A DNA stretch of 64,000 bases from Eubacterium sp. (GCA_017477505.1 JAFUVQ010000062.1:1-64000); one strand, 5' to 3'. Positions 48,033 to 57,555 are shown, counted from the stretch's first letter. Program-made: numbers and translations. Notes: a model not told the origin generated them from the letters alone.

Positions 48033-50087
48033 TCAATCACCCTGTTTTGAGTACGTAAATGCATCGGTTTCGGTCAGAAGATGTTTCTTTTTATCTATCT
48101 GAGCAACCTTAAATTCAGTCACACCGTCCACAAGTTCTTCAGGAGCCGAATCGGCCTCTATTAGAAGTGCATTTTCATCAACATAGGTTGTATCATATCT
48201 GTCCCCATTAATCAGGACCTTGGAAAATTCCGTGAAATATTCACCAGTCACGGTAATACTGCCGTCGGCATTCTCGGTCACCCCGCTAATGGTTATATCA
48301 TCTATACCCATCTTCATATCCGTTTTCTGATATGCATCAATATATGAATAAATGTAATTTTCGCCATAAAGCATATCATATTCCAGATTAAGCTGAGCTC
48401 CTTTATAGTCTTCGTTCTGATGAAGCAACGTGATATATCTGTTATGAGTCTTCTGCATCACTCCTCTGTCGTATCCCAGGCTTGTAAGCAGAATATCGGA
48501 AAACTCGTATGTATATATATCCCTGTCGGGTATGTCAAGGTTCATGTTATTGATGATAACATATTCGGTCTGATTGATCTCTCCCTCTTTGAACTGTCCG
48601 TCGGAGAATTCAAGGGCGGGTATATGATCACCATAAAGGAACAGGATGTAATTTCCTCTTCTCTTATCAAGACGGTTCTTGAGATTTCTGATCATCTGGT
48701 CCATCTCGTAACACTGATTAACGAAGTATCCGAACTGATTTGTAAGTTCAGGATCCTCATCATCTCTTGTTACCACAACATGCTCATCACATTTCAATTC
48801 ATCCTTAGGATATTTACCATGGCCCTGAACCGATACAGTAAATACAAAATCCTTCTCCGGAGTTGAATCAAGAGCCTTGAGAATCTCATCTACCAGTATG
48901 CTGTCCTTCGCCCAGTTTGTCTCTGTCCTCTCAATATGAGTCATATATTCCAGTGATGTAAATGTATCGAATCCGAGATTCGGATAAACCTCATCCCTGC
49001 TGTAAAACTTTGCTCTGTTATTATGAATGGCATGAGTTCCGTAGCCCTGACTCTTTAGAATATGCGCAAGACTTTCACAAGGTTTTTCAGTCAGTATAGT
49101 CTTATACGGATACTCTCCCGCACCAAAATCTTTGGAATTCATACCGGTCAGAATCTCAAATTCCGTATTTGCGGTACCTGCTCCTATGGCAGGAACAGTA
49201 AGATAACCGGAAGGATATTTATTGCAGAAATTTCTGAAATTAGGAATAGGCTCCCTGTCTACATTTACTCCTTCAACACGTTCGATGTCTATAAATGATT
49301 CAAGCTGAATCACAATGATGTCCGGCTTATCCTTCATCTGCTTCCTGTAAACAGAAGTCTTTTCAATATCCGACTCTATATTTCCGATACGAACTGCCGA
49401 GTAATCCTGCGGTTTACCGATTCCGACATCTATAACACTGTTGGAGAAGCAATAAGCAAAACCATAGTCTTTATACGCCGTTCCCAGATTGGAAAAGTCA
49501 TCGGAAATGATATCTGTCTTGAGACTTAAGACTGTCAAAACATACAGAACTCCGAAGGCTGCGAAGCATATAAGAATAGTTGTTATATAATGAACACTGC
49601 CTCTGATCTTCGGCATCTTTATAAATGCAAAAACCAATAATGTAATGACAGCAAAGATTCCAAAGAATATCAGGAACTGCTGGTAGGTTTTAAAATAAAC
49701 ATCCAGCATACTCATAACATCCGATACCATAAGGAAGTCTATAAATGAAAATGGGGTGATTCTGTGACCCAGGACAAAGAAATTGATGGTTCCCATGACC
49801 AGCCATAAAAATGATATAAAGCCAACCATAAATACCCTCTTCTTCAGGAGCAGCCCCAGAAGCAGGGTAAAGAACACCAGAAATATATTATAAATAAAAA
49901 CCAGTGGTGAATGAATAACGAAGAGAACCGCACTTATCGGCGATCTTCTACCGAGTATTTCCAGAATAAACTCAAGTAAAAGAGCTGTAAGGAAGCATAC
50001 CAGTACCCACCTCCAAAGCGGAAGGTCATTTGTCTTCTTTACAACGTCTTTAAATTTCCCAAAACCTTTCTTAAATGTCTCTTTCAT
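48033..50087 (-). CDS. LTA synthase family sulfatase-like protein
   Basis: 684 residues from the ATG at 50087 (AGGAA upstream); a longer frame reaching 50264 is rejected because it runs through tRNA-Gly. Five N-terminal helices (about 25-215) precede an extracellular alkaline-phosphatase/sulfatase domain with VIQLESF, the nucleophile threonine in GAGTANTEFEILTG, AIHNNRAKFYSRDEVYPNLGF-type substrate loop and LYGDHIPAL metal site. A C-terminal Ig-like domain (about 590-684) follows. It should transfer glycerol phosphate to or within a cell-wall polymer. Separate from the second LTA-synthase-like gene at 52699. Confidence 0.88.
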   Translation of the reverse strand: MKETFKKGFGKFKDVVKKTNDLPLWRWVLVCFLTALLLEFILEILGRRSPISAVLFVIHSPLVFIYNIFLVFFTLLLGLLLKKRVFMVGFISFLWLVMGTINFFVLGHRITPFSFIDFLMVSDVMSMLDVYFKTYQQFLIFFGIFAVITLLVFAFIKMPKIRGSVHYITTILICFAAFGVLYVLTVLSLKTDIISDDFSNLGTAYKDYGFAYCFSNSVIDVGIGKPQDYSAVRIGNIESDIEKTSVYRKQMKDKPDIIVIQLESFIDIERVEGVNVDREPIPNFRNFCNKYPSGYLTVPAIGAGTANTEFEILTGMNSKDFGAGEYPYKTILTEKPCESLAHILKSQGYGTHAIHNNRAKFYSRDEVYPNLGFDTFTSLEYMTHIERTETNWAKDSILVDEILKALDSTPEKDFVFTVSVQGHGKYPKDELKCDEHVVVTRDDEDPELTNQFGYFVNQCYEMDQMIRNLKNRLDKRRGNYILFLYGDHIPALEFSDGQFKEGEINQTEYVIINNMNLDIPDRDIYTYEFSDILLTSLGYDRGVMQKTHNRYITLLHQNEDYKGAQLNLEYDMLYGENYIYSYIDAYQKTDMKMGIDDITISGVTENADGSITVTGEYFTEFSKVLINGDRYDTTYVDENALLIEADSAPEELVDGVTEFKVAQIDKKKHLLTETDAFTYSKQGD

Positions 50088-50133
50088 AATAATTCCTATC
50101 AAAGATACAAAACGGAAAACATACCCATTATGT

Positions 50134-50171
50134 AAAAAAAGTGCCATGAAACCTATATAGCTCCATGACAC
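50134..50171 (-). terminator. Intrinsic terminator after tRNA-Gly
   Basis: On the minus strand GTGTCATG (50164-50171) pairs with CATGGCAC (50141-50148), followed by seven T residues (50134-50140). It separates the tRNA transcript from the LTA-synthase-like gene. Confidence 0.85.
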
Positions 50172-50190
50172 CGCTTTAAGTAAAAAAAGA

Positions 50191-50262
50191 AGCGCGAGAC
50201 GGGAATCGAACCCGCGACCCTCTCCTTGGCAAGGAGATGCTCCACCGCTGAGCCACTCGCGC
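50191..50262 (-). tRNA. tRNA-Gly (GCC anticodon)
   Basis: 72 bases forming a full cloverleaf. Acceptor stem GCGCGAG/CTCGCGC, D-arm GCTC/GAGC, anticodon stem TCTCC/GGAGA with loop TTGCCAA (anticodon GCC), T-arm with GGTTCGATTCC and discriminator T. The CCA end is not encoded. T-rich sequence follows directly. Confidence 0.97.
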
Positions 50263-50269
50263 AAAATAC

Positions 50270-50302
50270 CACGTTACTGACTGCTTTCATGTCAGCAACG
50301 TG
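50270..50302 (-). terminator. Hairpin between birA and tRNA-Gly
   Basis: CACGTT/AACGTG and CTGAC/GTCAG form a two-part stem with a 9-base loop; GTATTTT follows on the minus strand. Probable terminator of the operon ending with birA. Confidence 0.65.
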
Positions 50303-50345
50303 TGTATATTACCACAATGATTGAACAGTGTCAACTATTTTTTTA

Positions 50346-51317
50346 TCATTTTATATTTTTATTTTTTTCTCTGAAAAGAATCTCTCCAGTAGTAACCATA
50401 TCAGTCTCACCGCTGTCTCTCTTTACTTCAAGCGCACCGTTTTTCCTTACCGTTACTACCGTTCCCAGGCAGGCTTTGCCGTCTGCTTCGTACTTTATAT
50501 GCTTTCCATTTACATTTGAATGAGCAATATACTCTTCCATAAATGTTTCTCTCTCATGCCGGCAAAGCTCGTTGAGATTAGTTAACAGCTCAGCAATCAG
50601 CTGGTTCCTGGTCACATCAGTAATCCCAAGAGAAGTAACTATATCAGAAAGCTCAGGCGGAAGATCAACCGGTCTTACATTGAGTCCTATACCGACTATG
50701 ATATCCGATGAAAGCCCTGTCTCGAGATCAGTTACAGCTTCCGTAAGAATTCCGCAGCATTTCTTATCACCGATAAAAATGTCATTTACCCACTTGATTC
50801 CCGGTTTTATATCCGTGAACTTCTCTATAGTCCGTACCACAGCTACAGCTGCAGCCATAGTGACCATCATAGGATTACGAACACCGTGGGGAGATCTGTA
50901 ATATACAGACATATATATACCGGCGCCGGGCGGTGAGAAGAAAGACTTTCCCATTCTGCCCCTACCCCCGGTCTGAGTCTCTGCAACAAGAAGCGTTGTC
51001 TGAGCACCATAGGTATTGATATTACGTTTAGCCTCATTATTGGTGGAATCCAATTCATCGTATACCATTATCTCCACATCTGAAAGTCTGTCTCCGAGAT
51101 AACTTCTGATACCCTCTGCTGAGACCTTATCGCTGGACTCTGAAAGATAATATCCCTTATTTCTTCCCGAAATAATCTCATGTCCGTCTTCTTTAAGTGC
51201 ATTGACTGCCTTCCAGACTGCATTTCTGGATACATTATTTTTTTCGGCAAGAGCCTGACCGGATATAGGCCTCCCTCTGTTTTCCTCAAGATCCTTAAGT
51301 ATCTTACTCTTTAACAT
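50346..51317 (-). CDS. birA: Bifunctional biotin-protein ligase / biotin operon repressor
   Basis: 323 residues. An N-terminal winged helix (about 1-60, SGQALAEKNNVSRNAVWKAV) precedes the ligase core with ETQTGGRGRMGKSFFSP (biotinyl-AMP loop), KWVNDIFIGDKKCCGIL and a C-terminal SH3-like cap (GTVVTVRKNGALEV). It attaches biotin to carboxylases and, with the HTH domain, probably represses biotin genes. The start overlaps the patatin gene by 14 bases. Confidence 0.95.
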   Translation of the reverse strand: MLKSKILKDLEENRGRPISGQALAEKNNVSRNAVWKAVNALKEDGHEIISGRNKGYYLSESSDKVSAEGIRSYLGDRLSDVEIMVYDELDSTNNEAKRNINTYGAQTTLLVAETQTGGRGRMGKSFFSPPGAGIYMSVYYRSPHGVRNPMMVTMAAAVAVVRTIEKFTDIKPGIKWVNDIFIGDKKCCGILTEAVTDLETGLSSDIIVGIGLNVRPVDLPPELSDIVTSLGITDVTRNQLIAELLTNLNELCRHERETFMEEYIAHSNVNGKHIKYEADGKACLGTVVTVRKNGALEVKRDSGETDMVTTGEILFREKNKNIK

Positions 51318-52161
51318 ATTCTTTAATCCTATCCATCATATTAATGGCATCAAATCTTCCAAGTTTATACATACGTTTGATGCTTTCAATATTCTTCTCG
51401 GTTCTGCTGACTCCAAGGTCTCTGCTTGGTCTTATTACAAGCACTTCACCCGCCTTTTCAAGCTCATCTATATGCTTCAGAGTTTTATTGTAATCTATGT
51501 ATCTGTACCTGGCTGTTTCAAGATAATCCGGATAATCCTTATACATATAATTCATTATAGGCATAGTCTTATCAGGCTTTTTGGTATATCCCGCAGGCTG
51601 GGTAAGCACCAGGATATTCTTTGCAAAGCCCTTTTCTCTCATGGCATCAACAGGTATAGAATCTGAAGTTCCTCCATCAAGGTACTTTCTGCCCTTATAT
51701 TCCACAGTTCTAGAAACCAGTGGCAGTGATGCCGATGCACGTACGGCATCCATATCTGTCTTAAGATCATATATTCTTATATATTCCGCATTACCTGTTT
51801 CAAGATCGGTAACACAGGAATACACTTCTGTCTTTGCTGCATTCTCTTTAAACTTATCATAGTCAAACGGGTAAAGCTTATCCGGAATATCTTTATAACA
51901 GAATTCAACCTCACATATATCTCCGGTTTTGATAAGAGATTCAAAACTCATAAATCTCTTATTCTTTCTGAGATTCACATAATATCTGCCATCCCTTCCG
52001 AACTGTTCCGAAATATATGACAGTCCGTGAAGTATACCGGCCGATACACCTATCAGTCCGTCTACTTTAATTCCGTTCAGAAGAAACTCATCGAGAACTC
52101 CCGCTGTATATATACCTCTTATCCCTCCGCCTTCAAGTACGAGACCAAGTCTTTTATCCAT
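51304..52161 (-). CDS. Patatin-like phospholipase family protein
   Basis: 285 residues. Oxyanion glycines LEGGGIRGIYTAGVLDE (about 9-25), nucleophile elbow GVSAG (about 38-42) and the catalytic aspartate in LDGGTSDSIP are all present. This matches the YjjU-type patatin esterases with the C-terminal family region (PDYLETARYRYIDYN). Lipid acyl hydrolase acting in the cytoplasm or on the inner leaflet. Between lrp and birA in one likely transcript. Confidence 0.92.
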   Translation of the reverse strand: MDKRLGLVLEGGGIRGIYTAGVLDEFLLNGIKVDGLIGVSAGILHGLSYISEQFGRDGRYYVNLRKNKRFMSFESLIKTGDICEVEFCYKDIPDKLYPFDYDKFKENAAKTEVYSCVTDLETGNAEYIRIYDLKTDMDAVRASASLPLVSRTVEYKGRKYLDGGTSDSIPVDAMREKGFAKNILVLTQPAGYTKKPDKTMPIMNYMYKDYPDYLETARYRYIDYNKTLKHIDELEKAGEVLVIRPSRDLGVSRTEKNIESIKRMYKLGRFDAINMMDRIKEYVKE

Positions 52162-52228
52162 CTCTTTATTAACCTCTTTAAATACCCTCTTTTATCAAAC
52201 ATCATCCTGTAAACAGGCTGTATTCATA

Positions 52229-52681
52229 TTAATCCAGCATAGGAACTCCGCCGACCTCTTCCTTAATAGTCCTGAGGACGATATGGGTTTCAGTCTTTTC
52301 CACGCCTTCATAGCCTTTTACAATCTTGTATGCGTCATCAAGTCCTTCTGTTGAATCTGTAACTATACGGAGTACAAAATCAAACTCTCCGGTCTGATAA
52401 TAACATGCAGCTATACAGCTGTTGCTTCTTATCACCTCAACAAATCCATCATAATAATCCGGATGACGGAGGCTTACTTCCATAAGAGCCACCATAGAAT
52501 TACCTACAGTCTTAGGATCAACATCAATGGTATATCCACGGATAATCCCTGAATTCTCCATCTTCCTGATTCTCTCTATAACAGCAGATACAGAAAGACC
52601 AATCTCTTCGCTTATCGAGGACGCTGTGAGTCTTGCATTCTTCTTAAGGCATTTAAGTATACTGATATCAATATTGTCCAT
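52229..52681 (-). CDS. Lrp/AsnC family transcriptional regulator
   Basis: 150 residues. N-terminal HTH (ISILKCLKKNARLTASSISE and LSVSAVIERIRKMENSGII) and C-terminal RAM/effector domain (about 65-145) with GEFDFVLRIV and the FEVTQ-like GVEKTETHIVLRTIKEE end. Probably senses an amino acid. It follows the sulfatase gene by 17 bases, which is unusual company for an Lrp gene. Confidence 0.93.
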   Translation of the reverse strand: MDNIDISILKCLKKNARLTASSISEEIGLSVSAVIERIRKMENSGIIRGYTIDVDPKTVGNSMVALMEVSLRHPDYYDGFVEVIRSNSCIAACYYQTGEFDFVLRIVTDSTEGLDDAYKIVKGYEGVEKTETHIVLRTIKEEVGGVPMLD

Positions 52682-52698
52682 AGTCCACTTCTCCTCTC

Positions 52699-54780
52699 TT
52701 ATTCTTCATCTTCACCAGGAATATAATCCTTTATATACTTGTAGTAATTATTTACAAGTATCATATCAGACATATTCTTTTTGTTTTTAACTACATTTTT
52801 ATAATAATCTATATATTCATCAGGAACATCTCCGTCTACCTGTCCCGTATTGCTGTTGTACCTGCACCTGTCGGTTATGAAACTGCCGTCATTCATGATG
52901 ACAAGCCCTTCATTTCCCGAAAGGATATCCTGTCCTGCAAGCATACGTGAGTCGTAATCGAAGCCCAGGAGGTTTGACAGCGTCGGCAGAACATCAAGGC
53001 TCATACATACTTTGTCAATAGGAACTCCATGGTCCATGCCCTCAGAATATAAGATAAATGTATTCTTGTACCATCCAAATGTATTATCAAGCATCTTGCC
53101 TGAAAGCTCATCCACTATCTCTTTGTTGCCATATGGCACATGATCTGCAACAAGAGCTATCACGGTATGATCTGCTATTCCTTCCTTCTCCAGATCCTCC
53201 AGAAGCGCTGTGAGCATAAGCTCAAGCTCGTACTGGCAGGCGATATATGCCTTTGTTCCATCCGAATACGGAAGGTCTTCAACGATATCCTTATGCCTTG
53301 CAGACATTGCATTTCCACCGAAGTTGTACTGCACATGACCGCTTACCGTAAGATAATATACATGGAAAGGTTCTTCGTCCTTATAGATATCAAATGTATT
53401 CTGTTCCATGAAAAGATCAGACTGCGGCCAGAGCACTCCGCCACCTGCGTTCTTCTCATATTCCATTCCGTTTCCTATTCCAAGCCAGTTATCATAGCCA
53501 AGCTTGGGATGCGAAACATTTCTGTTATAATAATCATAATAATTATCGTGGAAGCCAAAGGTATTATAGCCATTTCTCTTTGACTGATTACAGAGGGTAA
53601 ATGGCATATACGCCCCGGTACTTCCCACTTTATTCATGGAGAGATATCCACCGTTTCTCGGCATAAGACCTACCAGATCGGCATACTCTCCTCCACTAGT
53701 AGAACCATACCAGAGAGGTGTATAGAAATTCTTAAACCAAAAACCCTGATGCGTCATCTTGTAGAGAGTAGGTGTAAGCTTCTGATCTATCACGAATCCA
53801 TCAAAGCCTTCGGCTACGATGAATATCGTATTATATCCCTCGAACATTCCTGTGTACTCATTTCTGTTGGTACACTGGGCATTCTGAAGATATTCATTTA
53901 TAGATGTAACCGCCCCCGAATTTGCCGCCGCATTTACAGCCTCAAAATCTATATCCAGGGTATTCGGAGACATATCGATAGTAGCCTCTTCTGTGGTAGC
54001 TTCGGTAGTTGCTTCAGTTGATTTACTTTCTGCCGTTGTTGCTTCCGTAACGGTAGTGGTTTCCATGTCAAACTCAGGGACATAGGTCTGCTCGGCAAAT
54101 TCAGCCTCTTTCTTTTCATTTCCCGTTGCTCTTTTAATTCCATATTCAGCATCCAGGAAAGTTGTCCTTATGACTCCAAGCCTTTGTACTGACCTTTCAA
54201 CCGAATCATAATTCTTCAGCATGGCATAGGCTGAATCATCGCCTTTTCCCGTAACAATGAAGAAAAGATATATATAAAATGTAAATATCATAAGAAACAG
54301 CGCTTCAAGTGAATATGCCACCGGTTTGCGTTTCCCTTTGTATATGATCTTACGTCCTATCACTGCATAAAAGATTATAGGTATCAGCCATATGAGTATG
54401 ACAGGAAGCTTTGCAACAAATGCACTCCATATCAGATCTCCGAAATTAGTAAAAGCCTGTCCCGTCATGCCGCCCACGCCTGATATAGAAAGGTATGAAT
54501 TGAATACATGACTGTACATCAGGTGAGCAACGAAGAAAAGGTATATAACTACAAGAACAATGATGGTATATATCACCTTTCCCTTATCCTTCAGAAAGCT
54601 TGTTACGATTCCTGCCGCAGACCCAAAGGCAATAGACAGAAATACTATTCCGGCGATATCTCCTGAGACTGCCTCAAATCTTAAAAAGTGAAAGAACAAT
54701 TCATAAAAAATGATAACAGCCGTGAAGAAAAACTCGTATGAACTAAGTACAGATTTTATAAAGTTTAAAAACTTACCCAT
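52699..54780 (-). CDS. LTA synthase family sulfatase-like protein with Thr/Glu-rich linker
   Basis: 693 residues from the ATG at 54780, chosen for GGAG nine bases upstream; an upstream in-frame TTG lacks an RBS. Five N-terminal helices (about 10-180) are followed by a low-complexity TTEATTE-type linker (about 240-275). Then comes the extracellular sulfatase fold: IFIVAEGFDGFVID, the nucleophile region WYGSTSGGEYADLVG, VYYLTVSGHVQYN and ALVADHVPYG. It is a polyglycerol-phosphate-type transferase or hydrolase at the cell surface. Second such enzyme in the window. Confidence 0.87.
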   Translation of the reverse strand: MGKFLNFIKSVLSSYEFFFTAVIIFYELFFHFLRFEAVSGDIAGIVFLSIAFGSAAGIVTSFLKDKGKVIYTIIVLVVIYLFFVAHLMYSHVFNSYLSISGVGGMTGQAFTNFGDLIWSAFVAKLPVILIWLIPIIFYAVIGRKIIYKGKRKPVAYSLEALFLMIFTFYIYLFFIVTGKGDDSAYAMLKNYDSVERSVQRLGVIRTTFLDAEYGIKRATGNEKKEAEFAEQTYVPEFDMETTTVTEATTAESKSTEATTEATTEEATIDMSPNTLDIDFEAVNAAANSGAVTSINEYLQNAQCTNRNEYTGMFEGYNTIFIVAEGFDGFVIDQKLTPTLYKMTHQGFWFKNFYTPLWYGSTSGGEYADLVGLMPRNGGYLSMNKVGSTGAYMPFTLCNQSKRNGYNTFGFHDNYYDYYNRNVSHPKLGYDNWLGIGNGMEYEKNAGGGVLWPQSDLFMEQNTFDIYKDEEPFHVYYLTVSGHVQYNFGGNAMSARHKDIVEDLPYSDGTKAYIACQYELELMLTALLEDLEKEGIADHTVIALVADHVPYGNKEIVDELSGKMLDNTFGWYKNTFILYSEGMDHGVPIDKVCMSLDVLPTLSNLLGFDYDSRMLAGQDILSGNEGLVIMNDGSFITDRCRYNSNTGQVDGDVPDEYIDYYKNVVKNKKNMSDMILVNNYYKYIKDYIPGEDEE

Positions 54781-54846
54781 AACTACAACTCCGGGAAACA
54801 ACTAGTATAGTTAAGTATGTAATAAATAACACACTTATTATGATTT

Positions 54847-54872
54847 AAGCCGGCAGCATTTGCCGCCGGCTT
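54847..54872. terminator. Hairpin after the 49-residue gene
   Basis: AAGCCGGC (54847-54854) pairs with GCCGGCTT (54865-54872), with a GC/GC inner pair. It sits 10 bases past the small gene and before the LTA-synthase-like gene. There is no T-tract, so termination is not certain. Confidence 0.5.
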
Positions 54873-54882
54873 AGAACCCGTA

Positions 54883-55032
54883 TCAGAACAGAATATTACT
54901 TCTGCTTTTAAGCAGTTTTCCGCCGCTTACGATGCTGATAGTTCCCAAAGTAATCCCGAAAACGATAACAAGGATTCCTACAACTATATCAGATGCACCT
55001 GCAGAATTCATAGTCTTATATATTTTTTCCAT
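54883..55032 (-). CDS. Small membrane protein, 49 residues
   Basis: Short gene starting MEKIYKTMNSAGASD with one hydrophobic helix (IVVGILVIVFGITLGTISIV, about 16-35) and a basic tail (GGKLLKSRS). A strong AGGGGG site lies 7 bases before the ATG, and it begins 12 bases after the pyrE stop, so it is probably translated from the pyrE transcript. Similar small proteins of the form M-E-K-x-Y-K-T-M occur in Lachnospiraceae (recollection, not checked). Function unknown. Confidence 0.8.
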   Translation of the reverse strand: MEKIYKTMNSAGASDIVVGILVIVFGITLGTISIVSGGKLLKSRSNILF

Positions 55033-55044
55033 TTGAAACACCCC

Positions 55045-55704
55045 CTATTTCACACCATATAACTCATAATATGCCTTTATTCTGGCAAGAAGTTCATCAT
55101 CGATGACACCCTTCTCTACAAGATAATCAACTATCTCATCCATAGATACTATAGCGCCGGTTCTGAATCCGTAAAGCTCGCTGATTTCTTCAAGAGCTGA
55201 CTTGTCGCCTTTACCCTTCTCACAGCGATTAAGTGAAACCATAAGTCCGATGATGGTTACATCACCCTGGGCTCTTACTATAGGAATGGTCTCTTCCATG
55301 GATTTTCCTGATGTGGTAACATCCTCTACAACTACTATCCTGTCGCCATCCTTAATAGGACTTCCAAGAAGTATTCCAGCATCTCCGTGATCCTTTGCTT
55401 CCTTACGGTTAGAGCAGTATCTCTTCTCCTGTCCGTACAGTCTGCTGTATGCTATAGCTACTGCAACACTGATAGGAATACCCTTATATGCCGGTCCGAA
55501 TATCACATCAAAATCATCACCATAGGTATCATGAATTGCCTTTGCGTAATACTCACCAAGTTTCATAAGCTGTGAGCCTGTCACATACAGTCCGGCATTC
55601 ATGAAGAATGGAGATTTTCTTCCGCTCTTCAGTGTGAAATCACCGAATTTAAGGACATTGCTTTCAAGCATAAAGTCGACAAATTCCTTTTTATAAGCCT
55701 CCAT
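55045..55704 (-). CDS. pyrE: Orotate phosphoribosyltransferase
   Basis: 219 residues. PRPP-binding signature VVVEDVTTSGKS, substrate loop FTLKSGRKSPFFMNAGLY and FGPAYKGIPISVAVA. It converts orotate to OMP in pyrimidine synthesis. No other pyr gene adjoins; it lies between coaBC (62 bases upstream) and the small membrane gene. Confidence 0.96.
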   Translation of the reverse strand: MEAYKKEFVDFMLESNVLKFGDFTLKSGRKSPFFMNAGLYVTGSQLMKLGEYYAKAIHDTYGDDFDVIFGPAYKGIPISVAVAIAYSRLYGQEKRYCSNRKEAKDHGDAGILLGSPIKDGDRIVVVEDVTTSGKSMEETIPIVRAQGDVTIIGLMVSLNRCEKGKGDKSALEEISELYGFRTGAIVSMDEIVDYLVEKGVIDDELLARIKAYYELYGVK

Positions 55705-55766
55705 GCCGATGCACCTCCGTCATTTTGTTTATAACGACAATATTTTAGCATATTTCGGCGTATCAT

Positions 55767-56969
55767 TCAAATATTTTTCGTTCTGAGAATGGCATCAAAA
55801 ATTTTATCGGACACTTCATGCTTTGTCATTATCGGGAGCTCTTCCATGCCTGTTCCCGTGATTATTGTAACGATATTTGTATCTACCTTATAACCTGCGC
55901 CGGGGGTGCGAAGGCTGTTGGCACATATCATATCTACATTTTTCTTTATAAGTTTTGCTCTTGAATTCTCAAGAACATTCTCTGTCTCCATCGAGAAACC
56001 GCAGATGAACTGCTCCGGTTTTCTTATCTCACCAAGAGTCTTAAGAATATCCTTTGTCCTCTTTAGCGGGATAGCCATATCTCCGTCGTTCTTCTTGATC
56101 TTCTCATCTGCCGTTGTTACAGGGGTATAATCTGCGACCGCCGCGGACATGATGATGATGTCCTGTTCCGGAGCCTCTGCCATAACAGCATTATACATAT
56201 CCTCTGCAGATACTGTATCAATAATCTTAATTCCATAAGGCTTTCTTATGGATGTCGGTCCGGAAATGAGTGTTACATCAGCTCCGCGCATAGCTGCAAC
56301 CTCAGCCAATGCGTAGCCCATTTTTCCTGAACTGTGATTCGTGATGAATCTTACCGGATCAAGCGCTTCCTCTGTAGGTCCTGCTGTTACAAGAACCTTC
56401 TTTCCTTCGAGATCATGAGGCTTTGCAACTGCCTTAAGAACGGCATCCACCAGTTCTGCCTCTTCAGGAAGCTTACCTTTTCCGTCATAGCCGCAGGCAA
56501 GGTGTCCCTCTGAGGGCTCAACGATGATAAAACCGAATCTTCTCAGCTTTTCGATATTTGACTGAACAATCCTGTTCTCATACATATGAACATTCATGGA
56601 TGGAGCAATAATAACAGGGCATCTTGCAGGAAGTACTGTCGTTGAAAGCATATCGTCTGCAATTCCATTTGCTATCTTGCCGATTATATTTGCTGTCGCA
56701 GGCGCTATAAGAATTGCATCTGCCGTTTCACCGAGATGCACATGAGGAACATATCCGTTCTCCGGCTCACCGGGAGCAAATACATCTGTATAAACCTTAT
56801 TCTTTGTAAGCACCTCGAACGCTTCTTTGGTAATGATCTTTGTCGCATTCTCAGTCATGACAACGTGAACGTCAGCATTCAGCTTCACAAGCATGCTCGC
56901 TACATTTGCCATCTTATATGCTGCAATTCCACCGGAGACGCCAAGCAGAATTTTCTTTTCCTTTAACAT
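55767..56969 (-). CDS. coaBC: Bifunctional phosphopantothenoylcysteine decarboxylase/synthetase
   Basis: 400 residues. CoaC flavoprotein half (about 1-175): GVSGGIAAYKMANV, GETADAILIAPATAN and PSMNVHMYENRIVQ. CoaB half (about 185-400): TAGPTEEALDPVRFI, TNHSSGKMGYALAE and KKNVDMICANSL. It makes 4'-phosphopantetheine from phosphopantothenate. Located 18 bases after panD, linking vitamin synthesis to CoA formation in one operon. Confidence 0.97.
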   Translation of the reverse strand: MLKEKKILLGVSGGIAAYKMANVASMLVKLNADVHVVMTENATKIITKEAFEVLTKNKVYTDVFAPGEPENGYVPHVHLGETADAILIAPATANIIGKIANGIADDMLSTTVLPARCPVIIAPSMNVHMYENRIVQSNIEKLRRFGFIIVEPSEGHLACGYDGKGKLPEEAELVDAVLKAVAKPHDLEGKKVLVTAGPTEEALDPVRFITNHSSGKMGYALAEVAAMRGADVTLISGPTSIRKPYGIKIIDTVSAEDMYNAVMAEAPEQDIIIMSAAVADYTPVTTADEKIKKNDGDMAIPLKRTKDILKTLGEIRKPEQFICGFSMETENVLENSRAKLIKKNVDMICANSLRTPGAGYKVDTNIVTIITGTGMEELPIMTKHEVSDKIFDAILRTKNI

Positions 56970-56987
56970 GGTGAAATCCCTCCATAT

Positions 56988-57392
56988 TTAATCATCAAAA
57001 CGAGCTTCGTCGAAGAGTTCGCCGTGCTTCTCATAGTGGGTGATGCGGGTTACGTGATTTTCTGCATCTACGAAAACTACGCGAGGCGGATTCTCTTTGA
57101 ATTCTTCAGGTGTCATGGAAGCATAGCTCATGATGATTACTTTGTCACCGACACTTACGCATCTTGCAGCAGCTCCGTTGAGGCATATCATACCTGTACC
57201 TCTCTCTCCTGCAATTACGTAGGTTTCAAGACGGTTTCCGTTATCTACATCAGCTATCTGAACCTTCTCGTATTCCACGAGTCCTGCACCATCCATAAGA
57301 TCCTCATCTATGGTGATACTTCCTACATAATTGAGAGCCGCCTCTGTTACTACTGCTCTGTGAATCTTGCTCTTAAGTACATTTATCTGCAT
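56988..57392 (-). CDS. panD: Aspartate 1-decarboxylase proenzyme
   Basis: 134 residues. The self-cleavage site is the Gly-Ser bond in YVGSITIDE (about residue 22-30), which yields the pyruvoyl cofactor; [20 protein letters not shown] is the second family signature. Produces beta-alanine for panC. The gap of 135 bases from panC holds a cluster of hairpins. Confidence 0.97.
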   Translation of the reverse strand: MQINVLKSKIHRAVVTEAALNYVGSITIDEDLMDGAGLVEYEKVQIADVDNGNRLETYVIAGERGTGMICLNGAAARCVSVGDKVIIMSYASMTPEEFKENPPRVVFVDAENHVTRITHYEKHGELFDEARFDD

Positions 57393-57496
57393 AACTAATC
57401 CTTTCTACTACACGTTCCTGACTGTTCAGCCCGCTCATCACAAGACGCTGAACCAGCCGCTAGACTTCCATCATAGTAATACGCCACCTGCCCGCA

Positions 57497-57555
57497 CATG
57501 CACTTCCGTGCATGCACGGCACCGTGGCTACTGGTCATTTCTTTCAGAAATGACC
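57497..57555. repeat. Hairpin cluster between and overlapping panC and panD
   Basis: Three adjacent inverted repeats: 7-bp CATGCAC/GTGCATG (57497-57514), 5-bp CACGG/CCGTG (57515-57526), and 10-bp GGTCATTTCT/AGAAATGACC with a TTC loop (57533-57555). The last covers the final codons of panC, and the panC stop (57528-57530) lies between the second and third hairpins. The arrangement parallels the cluster at 35193-35300. Confidence 0.8.

Noticed and set aside
50088-50264. N-terminal extension of the LTA-synthase-like gene to 50264
   Set aside because: The extension reads through tRNA-Gly and its terminator and lacks an RBS; the ATG at 50087 has AGGAA upstream.
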